DNA of 64,000 nucleotides, from positions 963,892 to 1,027,891 of the forward strand of contig NZ_SLWA01000001.1 of NCBI RefSeq assembly GCF_004345565.1. Direction: 5' to 3'. This DNA is from Flavobacterium circumlabens (GTDB taxonomy: Bacteria > Bacteroidota > Bacteroidia > Flavobacteriales > Flavobacteriaceae). The notes below the pieces were generated by a model, which was not told the DNA's origin, did no database searches, and saw only the letters and a program-made list of their open reading frames with translations. Made by a program: the position numbers and the translations under genes. Shown piece after piece: positions 23,259 to 31,012 of this stretch; position 1 is the first letter of the stretch; each line of letters begins with the position of its first letter.

Positions 23259-25556
23259 ATGAAAAAACTATTTTTGATATTGCTTTTGTTTGGTTTAAAC
23301 TATTCTTATGCACAAGGAACTTCTGTTATCTGTGGATTTGTCTCAGCGGAAGGCCATAAATTGCAGTTGGTAAACATTCATTTAGCAGGAACAAAACATA
23401 AAACGGTTACCGACAGTTTAGGGTATTATAAATTAGAAAACGTTGCTGCTGGAAATTACACCATTCAGGTCTCTCAAATGGGATTTCAGACTTTGAAAAA
23501 GAAAATAGAAGTAGTCAAGGATTCCATTCAATCGTACGATTTCGAATTGACCGATAATGAGAATCAGCTGAATGAAGTGGTCGTTTCCGGAACTTTGAAA
23601 GCAGTAAGAAGATTAGAAAGCGCTGTTCCGGTTGAGGTTTATTCACCGGTTTTCTTTAAGAAAAACCCAACGCCAAGTATTTATGAAGCTCTTCAAAACA
23701 TCAATGGTGTCAGGCCACAGCTCAATTGTGGCGTGTGTAATACGGGAGATATTCACATTAACGGACTCGAAGGCCCCTATACGTTGGTTTTAATTGACGG
23801 AATGCCAATTGTGAGCAGTCTTTCAACGGTTTATGGTTTGTCCGGAATTCCGAATTCTCTGGTAGAAAGAATTGAAATCGTAAAAGGCCCGGCCTCTTCT
23901 TTATACGGAAGTGAAGCGGTGGGCGGTTTGATTAACATTATTACCAAAAACCCAACCAACGCGCCGCTGTTTTCTGCGGATGTTTTTTCGACCACTTACT
24001 TAGAAACCAATGTTGATTTGGGAATGAAATTCAATCCAACCAAAAAAGCAACGACACTTTTGGGAATCAATTACTTCAATTACAATCAGGTTATTGATAA
24101 GGATAAAGACAATTTTACGGATGTAACGCTTTCTGAAAGGATTTCGGTTTTTAATAAATGGAGTTTTTTACGCGATGATAATCGTTTGTTTACCATCGCA
24201 GCACGCGGAATGTACGAAGATCGCTGGGGCGGAGACGTTCGTTGGGAGAAAAAGTACCGCGGTGGAGATGAAATTTACGGCGAAAGTATTTATACCAAAA
24301 GAGGGGAATTGATTGGAAGTTATCAATTGCCTTTTGAAGAAAAATTGATGCTTTCGTTCTCCGGTAACGTACATTATCAGGACAGCCGTTATGGAACTAC
24401 ATCTTATATTGCCAATCAAAAAATTGGTTTTCTGCAACTGACCTGGGATAAGAAAATTGGCCGAAATGATTTTCTTGCCGGAATTGCCAATCGATATTCC
24501 TATTATGATGATAATACTACAGCGACAAAAGAAGCCGAAAGTACCTGGCTGCCCGGAATTTTTGTTCAGGATGAAATTACGCTTTCTCCCAAAAGTCAGG
24601 TGTTGCTGGGAATGCGTTACGATTACAACTCGATTCACGGTTCTATTTATACACCACGAGTGGCATACCGGTGGAAAAAGAATGAAAATACGATTTTCCG
24701 TCTGAACGCCGGAACCGGATTTCGTGTAGTGAATTTATTTACCGAAGATCACGCAGCACTTACGGGTTCCAGGGATGTGGTCATTAAAAGTGATTTAAAA
24801 CCCGAACAATCGGTGAATGTAAATCTGAATTATATTCAGAAAATAAACTTTACCAACGGAACTTTTATCGGAATTGAAACTACAGCTTTTTATACGCGAT
24901 TCAGTAATAAAATCATATCCGATTATGAAACGGATCCGAATAAAATCATTTATGACAACATTAATGGCTATGCGTTGAGTCAGGGAATCAGCACGAATGT
25001 AGATCTAAATTTTCCGTCAGGATTAAAGTTTATTGTCGGAGCGACTGTTCTGGATAACAAAAATGTGGAAAACGGAGTTTCCCAGACGCCTTTTTTAACC
25101 GAGAAATTTACGGCAACCTGGAGTGTTTCGTACAAAATAGATTCGATGAATTTACTATTGGATTATACCGGAAATGTCTACAGTCCGATGAAGTTGCCCT
25201 TGTTGAGTGATTTAGATCCAAGAAGCCCGAAGTCGCCCTGGTACAGTATTCAGAATATTCAGTTTACGTACTTTGGATGGAAGAATTTTGAACTTTACGG
25301 CGGAATCAAGAACTTACTGAACTTTACACCTAAGCAAAACAATCCATTTTTGATTTCGAGAACCAATGACCCGTTTGACAAAAACGTGCAAACTTCTGAT
25401 GGTACGGCTATTGGCATGAGAGGTAACGTAGTTCCAAAAGGCCAAATAGTAGATACTCCCGATAATCCCTACGGTTTAACTTTTGACACGACTTATGTCT
25501 ACGGGCAAAATCAAACGATTCGCGGGTTTTTCGGACTGCGGTATACTTTGCGATAA
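23259..25556 (+). CDS. TonB-dependent outer-membrane receptor, probably for a metal
   Basis: 765 residues from ATG 23259. After the signal peptide (ending SYAQG) comes a carboxypeptidase-like regulatory domain (about 20-100), the plug, and a barrel ending in an aromatic-rich strand (GFFGLRYTLR). The plug contains a Cys pair, CGVC at 157-160, then NTGDIHINGLEG and RIEIVKGPASSLYGSEAVGGLINI. It takes up a scarce ligand across the outer membrane with TonB energy. The DtxR-type box before it and the metal genes around it suggest manganese, iron or zinc, free or chelated. No SusD partner follows, arguing against glycans. Confidence 0.92.
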   Translation: MKKLFLILLLFGLNYSYAQGTSVICGFVSAEGHKLQLVNIHLAGTKHKTVTDSLGYYKLENVAAGNYTIQVSQMGFQTLKKKIEVVKDSIQSYDFELTDNENQLNEVVVSGTLKAVRRLESAVPVEVYSPVFFKKNPTPSIYEALQNINGVRPQLNCGVCNTGDIHINGLEGPYTLVLIDGMPIVSSLSTVYGLSGIPNSLVERIEIVKGPASSLYGSEAVGGLINIITKNPTNAPLFSADVFSTTYLETNVDLGMKFNPTKKATTLLGINYFNYNQVIDKDKDNFTDVTLSERISVFNKWSFLRDDNRLFTIAARGMYEDRWGGDVRWEKKYRGGDEIYGESIYTKRGELIGSYQLPFEEKLMLSFSGNVHYQDSRYGTTSYIANQKIGFLQLTWDKKIGRNDFLAGIANRYSYYDDNTTATKEAESTWLPGIFVQDEITLSPKSQVLLGMRYDYNSIHGSIYTPRVAYRWKKNENTIFRLNAGTGFRVVNLFTEDHAALTGSRDVVIKSDLKPEQSVNVNLNYIQKINFTNGTFIGIETTAFYTRFSNKIISDYETDPNKIIYDNINGYALSQGISTNVDLNFPSGLKFIVGATVLDNKNVENGVSQTPFLTEKFTATWSVSYKIDSMNLLLDYTGNVYSPMKLPLLSDLDPRSPKSPWYSIQNIQFTYFGWKNFELYGGIKNLLNFTPKQNNPFLISRTNDPFDKNVQTSDGTAIGMRGNVVPKGQIVDTPDNPYGLTFDTTYVYGQNQTIRGFFGLRYTLR

Positions 25557-25562
25557 ATGCTT

Positions 25563-25736
25563 TTTGCCACAGATTCACACAGATTAAAATGATTCTAAAA
25601 CTTATTGTCATCCTTAGCTAAGTCTAATACTTTTAAGCAGAAGGCTTCGACTTCGCTCAGCCTAACAAGGATTATCAAAAAACAAGAAAAAAAATCCGTT
25701 TATCTGTGCAATTAGTGGCGAAAAAAAACAAAAAAA
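25563..25736. repeat. Repeat-filled gap with interspersed repeat copy 2
   Basis: Outer arms (gccacagattcacacagatt near 25563 and a decayed complement near 25700-25723) surround a block that holds gcttcgacttcgctcagcct at 25644-25663, the reverse complement of the 18521-18540 word with one mismatch. No gene is seen. Confidence 0.6.
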
Positions 25737-26201
25737 ATGAAAAAGCTAACGTTAATTATTTTCTTTTTTGGAACTACTTCAACAGGATTCTGCCAGCTTA
25801 AAAGCAGCTCTTTTGAGGAAGTCGATAGCTTACAGCACATTCAAAAGCGAAAAATAATCGTTTTTATCCATACCGATTGGTGTCAGTTTTGCCATAGAAT
25901 GAAAAGGACCACTTTCAAAAATCAGGAAATAATTCAAAAACTGAATTCAGATTTTTACTATGTGGATTTTAATGCCGGTGAAAAACGAGCTATCACATTT
26001 AATAATCAGGTTTTTAAATATCAGCCATCAGGTAATAACGTTGGCGTTCACGAATTGGCTTTGCAATTGGGAACGGTGAACAGTCAGATCGTGTATCCGG
26101 TGTTATGCGTTTTGAATGAGAAAAACGAGATCATTTTACAGTACAATAATTATCTCGGGCCTAAAGATTTTAATCTTCTTTTAGAAAAATTGAAAGAATA
26201 A
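25737..26201 (+). CDS. Exported thioredoxin-like protein
   Basis: A 154-residue protein with signal peptide (about 1-19) and a thioredoxin fold of the Thioredoxin_7/DUF255 kind. The redox motif is HTDWCQFCHRM, a CxxC, and the cis-Pro segment is IVYPVLCVLN. It should reduce or isomerise disulfides in the periplasm. It follows the TonB receptor and ends 18 bases before the lycopene cyclase gene. It may keep the receptor's plug cysteines or a metal-binding partner reduced, which is only an idea from position. Confidence 0.85.
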   Translation: MKKLTLIIFFFGTTSTGFCQLKSSSFEEVDSLQHIQKRKIIVFIHTDWCQFCHRMKRTTFKNQEIIQKLNSDFYYVDFNAGEKRAITFNNQVFKYQPSGNNVGVHELALQLGTVNSQIVYPVLCVLNEKNEIILQYNNYLGPKDFNLLLEKLKE

Positions 26202-26219
26202 AATTCCTTATTTTTGAGA

Positions 26220-27383
26220 ATGCAATCTTCACAAATCAAACATTTCAATTATATTTTTACCGGAACAGGTTTATCGGCATTGATGACGGTTTATAAAATG
26301 GTGTTGTCCGGAAAATTTTCTGATAAATCAATTTTATTACTGGATGAAGACGCGAAAAAGACCAACGACAGAACCTGGTGTTTTTGGGATAAAGAAGAAT
26401 CTCTTTGGGATTCGATAATTTCCAAAAAATGGGACTCGGCTTTGTTTGCCAACGAAGATTTCAAACGAGATTTAGATCTGAAGCCCTACCAATACAATCA
26501 AATTCGTGGATTAGACTTTTATAATTTTGTTTTTCAAACTGTTTCAAAGCAATCCAATATTACTTTTTTAACGGAAAAAGTAACGGATATCAATGAACTC
26601 GAAACCCATGTTTTTGTGGGAACAGAAGCCAACCGATATACTTGTGATTATCTATTCAATAGTATTTATACCAGATCTTTTGCTTTGAGCCAGACGAAAT
26701 ACCCTGTTTTGCAGCAGCATTTTGTGGGTTGGTTTGTAAAAAGTGAATCTGAAATCTTCCATCCGGAACAAGCCACTTTTATGGACTTTTCGGTAGAACA
26801 AAGAGGGAATACACGTTTCATGTACGTTTTGCCCACTTCTAAAACCGAAGCTTTAGTGGAGTACACACTGTTTTCTGGAAATCTGCTTCCTACAGCAGAA
26901 TACGAAAATGAGATTCAGATCTATTTGAGAAACCTCGGAGCTGATCAGTACGAAATTACCGAAAAGGAGCAGGGCAGTATTCCCATGACCTGTTATCCTT
27001 TCTGGAAAAAAAACACCAAACGCGTTTTAAATATTGGCACGGCTGGTGGCTGGACCAAAGCAAGTACGGGTTATACGTTTAAAAATTCAGATAGAAAATC
27101 ATCTGAATTAGTAGAGTTCCTACAACACAATCCTGCTCCAAAAATGGCTTCATTTCATAAAAAAAGCAGGTTTTGGTTTTATGATTTGTTGCTTTTGGAT
27201 ATTCTGTACGGTCATAATGAAATAGGTAGCCGCATTTTTTCATCTTTATTCAAAAAAGGCAACCCGGCTTTGATTTTTAAATTTTTGGATGAAGAAACGA
27301 ATATATTGGAAGATTTTGAGGTGATTTTAAAATGTCCCAAGATACCTTTTGTTAAGGCATTGTTTCGGGTATTATTCCAATAA
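26220..27383 (+). CDS. crtY: Lycopene beta-cyclase
   Basis: A 387-residue CrtY-type flavoprotein. The FAD-binding start is FNYIFTGTGLSALMTVYKM, and the family hallmark NDRTWCFWD follows at about residues 50-58. GSIPMTCYPFW and the IGTAGGWTKASTGYTF segment complete the match. It cyclises both ends of lycopene to beta-carotene, on the route to the yellow zeaxanthin pigments of this group. Other carotenoid genes are not in the window. The ATG at 26220 is preferred over an in-frame TTG two codons earlier. Confidence 0.92.
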   Translation: MQSSQIKHFNYIFTGTGLSALMTVYKMVLSGKFSDKSILLLDEDAKKTNDRTWCFWDKEESLWDSIISKKWDSALFANEDFKRDLDLKPYQYNQIRGLDFYNFVFQTVSKQSNITFLTEKVTDINELETHVFVGTEANRYTCDYLFNSIYTRSFALSQTKYPVLQQHFVGWFVKSESEIFHPEQATFMDFSVEQRGNTRFMYVLPTSKTEALVEYTLFSGNLLPTAEYENEIQIYLRNLGADQYEITEKEQGSIPMTCYPFWKKNTKRVLNIGTAGGWTKASTGYTFKNSDRKSSELVEFLQHNPAPKMASFHKKSRFWFYDLLLLDILYGHNEIGSRIFSSLFKKGNPALIFKFLDEETNILEDFEVILKCPKIPFVKALFRVLFQ

Positions 27384-27598
27384 AAAATTTATTTCGCGCA
27401 GATTTGCAGGATTAAGCGAATTATAATTTATCAGAATCTGAGTCAAAAAAACGGCGCAATCTATCAAATTTGAGTCCGAAATTTTCGACAATTGTATTAT
27501 CAATCATACTATAACAAAACTTTATACTTCAAATTAAGTAGTTGCGAGTAAACTTTGTAACTTTGCAGTTCAAAAGTAAAATTTAAAAATAAAGAAAT

Positions 27599-28009
27599 AT
27601 GTATCCAGAAGAAATGGTAAAACCAATGCAAGCTGAATTGACTGCTGCAGGTTTTCAAGATTTACATAGTGCTGACGCGGTAGATAACGCTATCAAAGCT
27701 GAAGGTACCACTTTGGTTGTTGTAAACTCTGTTTGTGGTTGTGCTGCAAGAAATGCACGTCCGGGAGCAAAAATGAGTTTAGAAGGTGCTAAAAAACCAG
27801 ATCACTTAATTACAGTTTTTGCTGGTGTTGACAAAGAAGCGGTTGATGCTGCAAGACAACATATGTTCCCTTTTCCTCCATCATCGCCATCTATGGCTTT
27901 GTTCAAAAACGGAGAATTAGTTCACATGTTAGAGCGTCACCACATCGAAGGTCGCCCTGCTGAATTGATCGCTGAGAACTTGCAGGATGCTTTTAATGAG
28001 TATTGTTAA
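27599..28009 (+). CDS. Bacilliredoxin (BrxA/BrxB, YphP/YqiW family)
   Basis: A 136-residue thioredoxin-fold protein with the family's CGC motif (Cys46-Gly-Cys48) in VVNSVCGCAARNARPG, and PPSSPSMALFKNGELVHMLERH typical of the DUF1094 group. Bacilliredoxins remove bacillithiol from protein cysteines. Many Bacteroidota make bacillithiol; its synthesis genes are not seen here. A TAACTTTG element at 27558-27565 could be the -7 of its promoter. A terminator follows at 28077-28110. Confidence 0.93.
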   Translation: MYPEEMVKPMQAELTAAGFQDLHSADAVDNAIKAEGTTLVVVNSVCGCAARNARPGAKMSLEGAKKPDHLITVFAGVDKEAVDAARQHMFPFPPSSPSMALFKNGELVHMLERHHIEGRPAELIAENLQDAFNEYC

Positions 28010-28076
28010 TTTTTGAGGTTCTAAGATTTTTATTTTTTAGGTTCAAAGAGGCAAAGTTACAGAGGAACAAAGATTT

Positions 28077-28110
28077 TAAAAGCACTATTAATTTAGTGCT
28101 TTTTTGTTTT
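28077..28110 (+). terminator. Intrinsic terminator after the bacilliredoxin gene
   Basis: aaaagcacta and tagtgctttt pair around a short AT loop (28079-28102) and a T run follows. It lies at the centre of a larger imperfect inverted repeat (about 28040-28185) made of words like ggttcaaagaggcaaag. Confidence 0.75.
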
Positions 28111-28250
28111 TTAATATTCATGTTTAAAATCTTTGAACCTTTGCTTCTCTGTGCCTCGGAACCTTTGTAACTATGAGCCTTTGCAACTTAGAACCTTTTT
28201 CCTTACTTTTGCAAAAAAAATAATTTCTAAACTTAAAAACTGTTTATAGC

Positions 28251-29621
28251 ATGCAACTGTACAACACTTTAAGCGCAGAAGAAAGAGCCATCATGATCGA
28301 TGATGCCGGTAAACAACGACTAACGTTGTCTTTCTATGCGTATGCCAAAATTCAAGATCCCAAAAAATTTCGTGATGATTTATTTGTAGCCTGGAATAAG
28401 CTCGATGCTTTAGGCCGAATTTACGTTGCCAATGAAGGAATAAATGCCCAGATGAGTATTCCGGAAGAAAATTTGGAGGCTTTTAGGGAAACTCTTGAAG
28501 TTTATGATTTCATGAAAGGCATACGACTGAATGAAGCGGTAGAACATGATGATCATTCGTTTTTAAAACTCACTATTAAAGTTCGTGATAAAATCGTTGC
28601 TGACGGTTTAAACGACGAAACTTTTGATGTAACCGACATAGGCGTTCACCTGAAAGCCAAGGAATTCAACCAAATACTTGACGATCCAAACACCATTGTT
28701 GTTGATTTTAGAAATCATTACGAAAGTGAAGTTGGACACTTTAAAAACGCTATCACTCCGGATGTAGAAACATTCAGAGAGAGTTTGCCCATTATCAACG
28801 AACAGCTTCAAAATCATAAAGAAGACAAAAACCTGGTGATGTATTGCACGGGTGGAATTCGTTGCGAGAAAGCAAGTGCTTATTTCAAACATCAGGGTTT
28901 TAAGAATGTTTATCAGTTAGAAGGCGGAATTATTAATTACGCCAAACAACTAAAAGAAGAAGGTCTGGAAAGCAAATTCATCGGGAAAAACTTTGTATTT
29001 GATAATCGTCTTGGCGAAAGAATTACCGAAGATATCATTTCACAATGTCACCAATGCGGAAAACCTTGTGACAACCATACCAATTGCGAAAATGACGGAT
29101 GCCATTTGTTGTTTATTCAATGTGATGAATGTAAAGCAACAATGGAAAACTGCTGCTCTACAGAATGTTTGGATATTATTCACCTGCCTTTGGTGGATCA
29201 GGTTCGTCTGAGAACCGGAAAACAAGTAGGGAACAAGGTATTCAGAAAAGGAAAATCTGAAAATCTAAAATTCAAACATTCCGGGGAATTAGCGGATACA
29301 GTTTTGGCTGCAGCCGAAAAGAGCGAAGCTAAACCAGCTGATATCCGTCAGAAAATAAAAGTAAAGAAAGCATTGCTTGGAAAAGCGGAACATTATTATG
29401 TAAAAGCAAAAGTTGGGCAATTTACAGTTGAAAACCAGACGTTGCAAATTGGCGATAAAATCTTAATTTCCGGACCAACAACAGGTGAGCAGGAATTGGT
29501 TTTAGACAAAATGATCGTGAATGGTGTTGAAACTACCACAGCAAATATTGGTGACAAAGTAACTTTTGAAGTTCCTTTTCGTATTCGTTTGTCAGATAAG
29601 TTGTATAAAATTGTAAATTAG
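28251..29621 (+). CDS. trhO: tRNA uridine(34) hydroxylase TrhO with an added C-terminal domain
   Basis: 456 residues; the well-known TrhO (YceA, UPF0176) is about 350. The N-terminal part and the rhodanese domain are clear, with the catalytic-loop cysteine Cys199 in YCTGGIRCEKAS (second Cys205). A cysteine-rich zinc-type segment follows (CHQCGKPCDNHTNC ... CDECKATMENCC). TrhO uses O2 to make 5-hydroxyuridine at the tRNA wobble position. Residues about 365-456 (KAKVGQFTVENQTLQIGDKI, ISGPTTGEQ, NIGDKVTFEVP, LSDKLYKIV) look like the small beta-barrel found at the C-terminus of U32-family proteins such as TrhP/YegQ. Confidence 0.9.
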   Translation: MQLYNTLSAEERAIMIDDAGKQRLTLSFYAYAKIQDPKKFRDDLFVAWNKLDALGRIYVANEGINAQMSIPEENLEAFRETLEVYDFMKGIRLNEAVEHDDHSFLKLTIKVRDKIVADGLNDETFDVTDIGVHLKAKEFNQILDDPNTIVVDFRNHYESEVGHFKNAITPDVETFRESLPIINEQLQNHKEDKNLVMYCTGGIRCEKASAYFKHQGFKNVYQLEGGIINYAKQLKEEGLESKFIGKNFVFDNRLGERITEDIISQCHQCGKPCDNHTNCENDGCHLLFIQCDECKATMENCCSTECLDIIHLPLVDQVRLRTGKQVGNKVFRKGKSENLKFKHSGELADTVLAAAEKSEAKPADIRQKIKVKKALLGKAEHYYVKAKVGQFTVENQTLQIGDKILISGPTTGEQELVLDKMIVNGVETTTANIGDKVTFEVPFRIRLSDKLYKIVN

Positions 29622-29639
29622 CAGAAATTTTGCTAATTT
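29615..29639 (+). terminator. Hairpin across the trhO stop codon
   Basis: aaattagca (29615-29623) and tgctaattt (29631-29639) form a 9-bp stem with a 7-base loop. The trhO stop TAG lies in the left arm. It may end trhO transcription or mark the left edge of the transposase unit. Confidence 0.45.
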
Positions 29640-29643
29640 ATTT

Positions 29644-30078
29644 ATGTCACAGTCCTTTACCAAATTATGGATTCATGCAATTTGGGCAACGAAACATCGT
29701 CAAGAATTAATTGATTTTTCAATTGAGAAGAGGATGTATGATTTTATTTGGCAGGAGTTAACCGAACTCGGATGTCCAGTTAGAATCATAAATGGAATGC
29801 CAGATCATGTGCATGTTTTGTTTTTACAAAATCCACAAAAAACTATCTCAGATATTGTGAAGCAAATAAAAGGAAGTTCTTCTCATTTTATAAATAGAGA
29901 AGACCTTATCCTTGAAAAATTTGCCTGGCAAACTGGCTATGCGGCTTTTTCTGTTAGCGAGTCTCAGGTAGATGCTGTTTACTATTATATTAAAAATCAA
30001 AAACAACATCATCTAAAGAAAAACGGTCAAGATGAATTTGATGATTTTGTAAAATTGCATGGTTTGGGAAATAAATGA
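29644..30078 (+). CDS. IS200/IS605-type Y1 transposase (TnpA; possible REP-associated transposase)
   Basis: A complete 144-residue single-domain HUH endonuclease of the Transposase_17 family. The metal-binding HVH motif is at residues 55-57 in GMPDHVHVLF. The catalytic Tyr is probably Tyr115 in VYYYIKNQ. It cuts and joins single-stranded DNA at hairpins. No tnpB accompanies it. It starts 22 bases after the trhO stop, and two strong palindromes follow it (30098-30117 and 30149-30168), as in IS200 ends or REP clusters. Intact, so possibly active. Confidence 0.9.
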   Translation: MSQSFTKLWIHAIWATKHRQELIDFSIEKRMYDFIWQELTELGCPVRIINGMPDHVHVLFLQNPQKTISDIVKQIKGSSSHFINREDLILEKFAWQTGYAAFSVSESQVDAVYYYIKNQKQHHLKKNGQDEFDDFVKLHGLGNK

Positions 30079-30097
30079 TTGCTCATTTAACACGTTT

Positions 30098-30168
30098 CCC
30101 GTGGTTGAAACCACGGGCTATATTTTAACATTGCTAGAGAAAGCATTGCCTGCGGTTTAAACCGCAGG
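30098..30168. mobile_element. Pair of palindromic hairpins next to the transposase
   Basis: cccgtggttgaaaccacggg (30098-30117) and cctgcggtttaaaccgcagg (30149-30168) are both 9-bp stems with 2-base centres, separated by 31 bases. They share the plan ccNgNggttNNaaccNcNgg. They are likely recognition sites of the neighbouring Y1 transposase, either as the right end of an IS200-like element or as a REP pair. Confidence 0.65.
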
Positions 30169-30174
30169 AGGACA

Positions 30175-30315
30175 AGTGTCGGCTATAATTATTGTGTCAA
30201 AATGGATCGGGTGCATTTTCAAATGTCCAGAAAAGATGGAAAATCGGTTTTGATTCATTCGCAAAATGCAAAAGGTTTTTATACATTAAAATCTCCCAAT
30301 CATATTAGTGTCTAA
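30175..30315 (+). pseudogene. Possible C-terminal remnant of a lost gene
   Basis: An open frame ending at TAA 30313-30315 reads like real protein, including VHFQMSRKDGKSVLIHSQNAK. It has no proper 5' end; an ATG at 30202 would give only 37 residues. The pattern of charged and beta-type segments is reminiscent of small PH-like domains, but this is weak. It is most simply a gene cut short by the insertion of the transposase unit and its hairpins. Confidence 0.3.
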
Positions 30316-30379
30316 AGTTTTGAATTGGCCGCAAAGCCATGTCCGGTGAAGATTATTAGGGTCAAAGAAACTTAGCAAT

Positions 30380-30430
30380 AAAAAAAGAAACCCTATTTCG
30401 TATCATTACAAAACAGGGTTTTTCTTTTTT
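30380..30430. terminator. Bidirectional intrinsic terminator
   Basis: aaaccctattt (30388-30398) and aaacagggttt (30411-30421) pair with one mismatch, with A and T runs on the outer sides. It ends the minus-strand lipoprotein/ankyrin operon and can also stop plus-strand transcripts. Confidence 0.75.
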
Positions 30431-30450
30431 CCTAAAACTTTGTTTAATTA

Positions 30451-30993
30451 TTAAATACCAAATTTGGCATCAATGCTATGCTTTTCGGCATAAGCTTTTG
30501 CAACATTCATCAATTTTGTAAACTTGGCATCAATATCGTTTTGAGTTGAGGCATCAAAATCTGCTATCTCTTTTTGTATTTGTTCAGGTGAGGCCTTTTC
30601 GTCTTTCATTTTGGCAATTGGCAAATAACCTTCTTTTTCTTTGGCAATTGCATAATTGAATAGATCCTTCGATGCCTGAAGAAGCGCTCTATTGTCATCA
30701 TTTTCCTCTATTTCTTTAATTTTGTTCAATTGAGTTTCTAAATTGGTGATATCAAATTTAAAGTAATCATAATAAGAAGAAGCAACCATATTTTTTTTGC
30801 TCTCATCATATATCTGAGGTTCAGAATCCAGCTTAAAATTGATGTCCTTACTGCCAAAGCGCGATAATAAATTAGAATTTAAAGCAGCTATATCAAAAGT
30901 TTTTTCTGGCGTATGGGTTGTACAAGAACTAGAAACTATACTTGTGGCGATTACTATTAAAAACAGCGTAATGGTATTTAAGATTTTTTTCAT
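30451..30993 (-). CDS. Lipoprotein of unknown function
   Basis: Not recognised. A 180-residue protein with a lipoprotein signal (lipobox SSSC, about Cys24). The mature part is largely helical and rich in Asp, Lys and Glu (for example LETQLNKIKEIEENDD). No catalytic motif is seen. It is last in a minus-strand operon after two ankyrin proteins; its ATG lies 19 bases after the preceding stop. It may be the anchored partner of the ankyrin proteins, judged by position only. Confidence 0.65.
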   Translation of the reverse strand: MKKILNTITLFLIVIATSIVSSSCTTHTPEKTFDIAALNSNLLSRFGSKDINFKLDSEPQIYDESKKNMVASSYYDYFKFDITNLETQLNKIKEIEENDDNRALLQASKDLFNYAIAKEKEGYLPIAKMKDEKASPEQIQKEIADFDASTQNDIDAKFTKLMNVAKAYAEKHSIDAKFGI

Positions 30994-31012
30994 TTTTAAG
31001 TTTGTTATTTAT

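Noticed and set aside
24168..24638. Minus-strand open frame of 156 codons inside the TonB receptor gene
   Set aside because: Antisense shadow of a clear receptor; no protein features.
30098..30168. CRISPR array
   Set aside because: The two hairpins differ in sequence and there is no repeat-spacer series; no cas genes are in the window.
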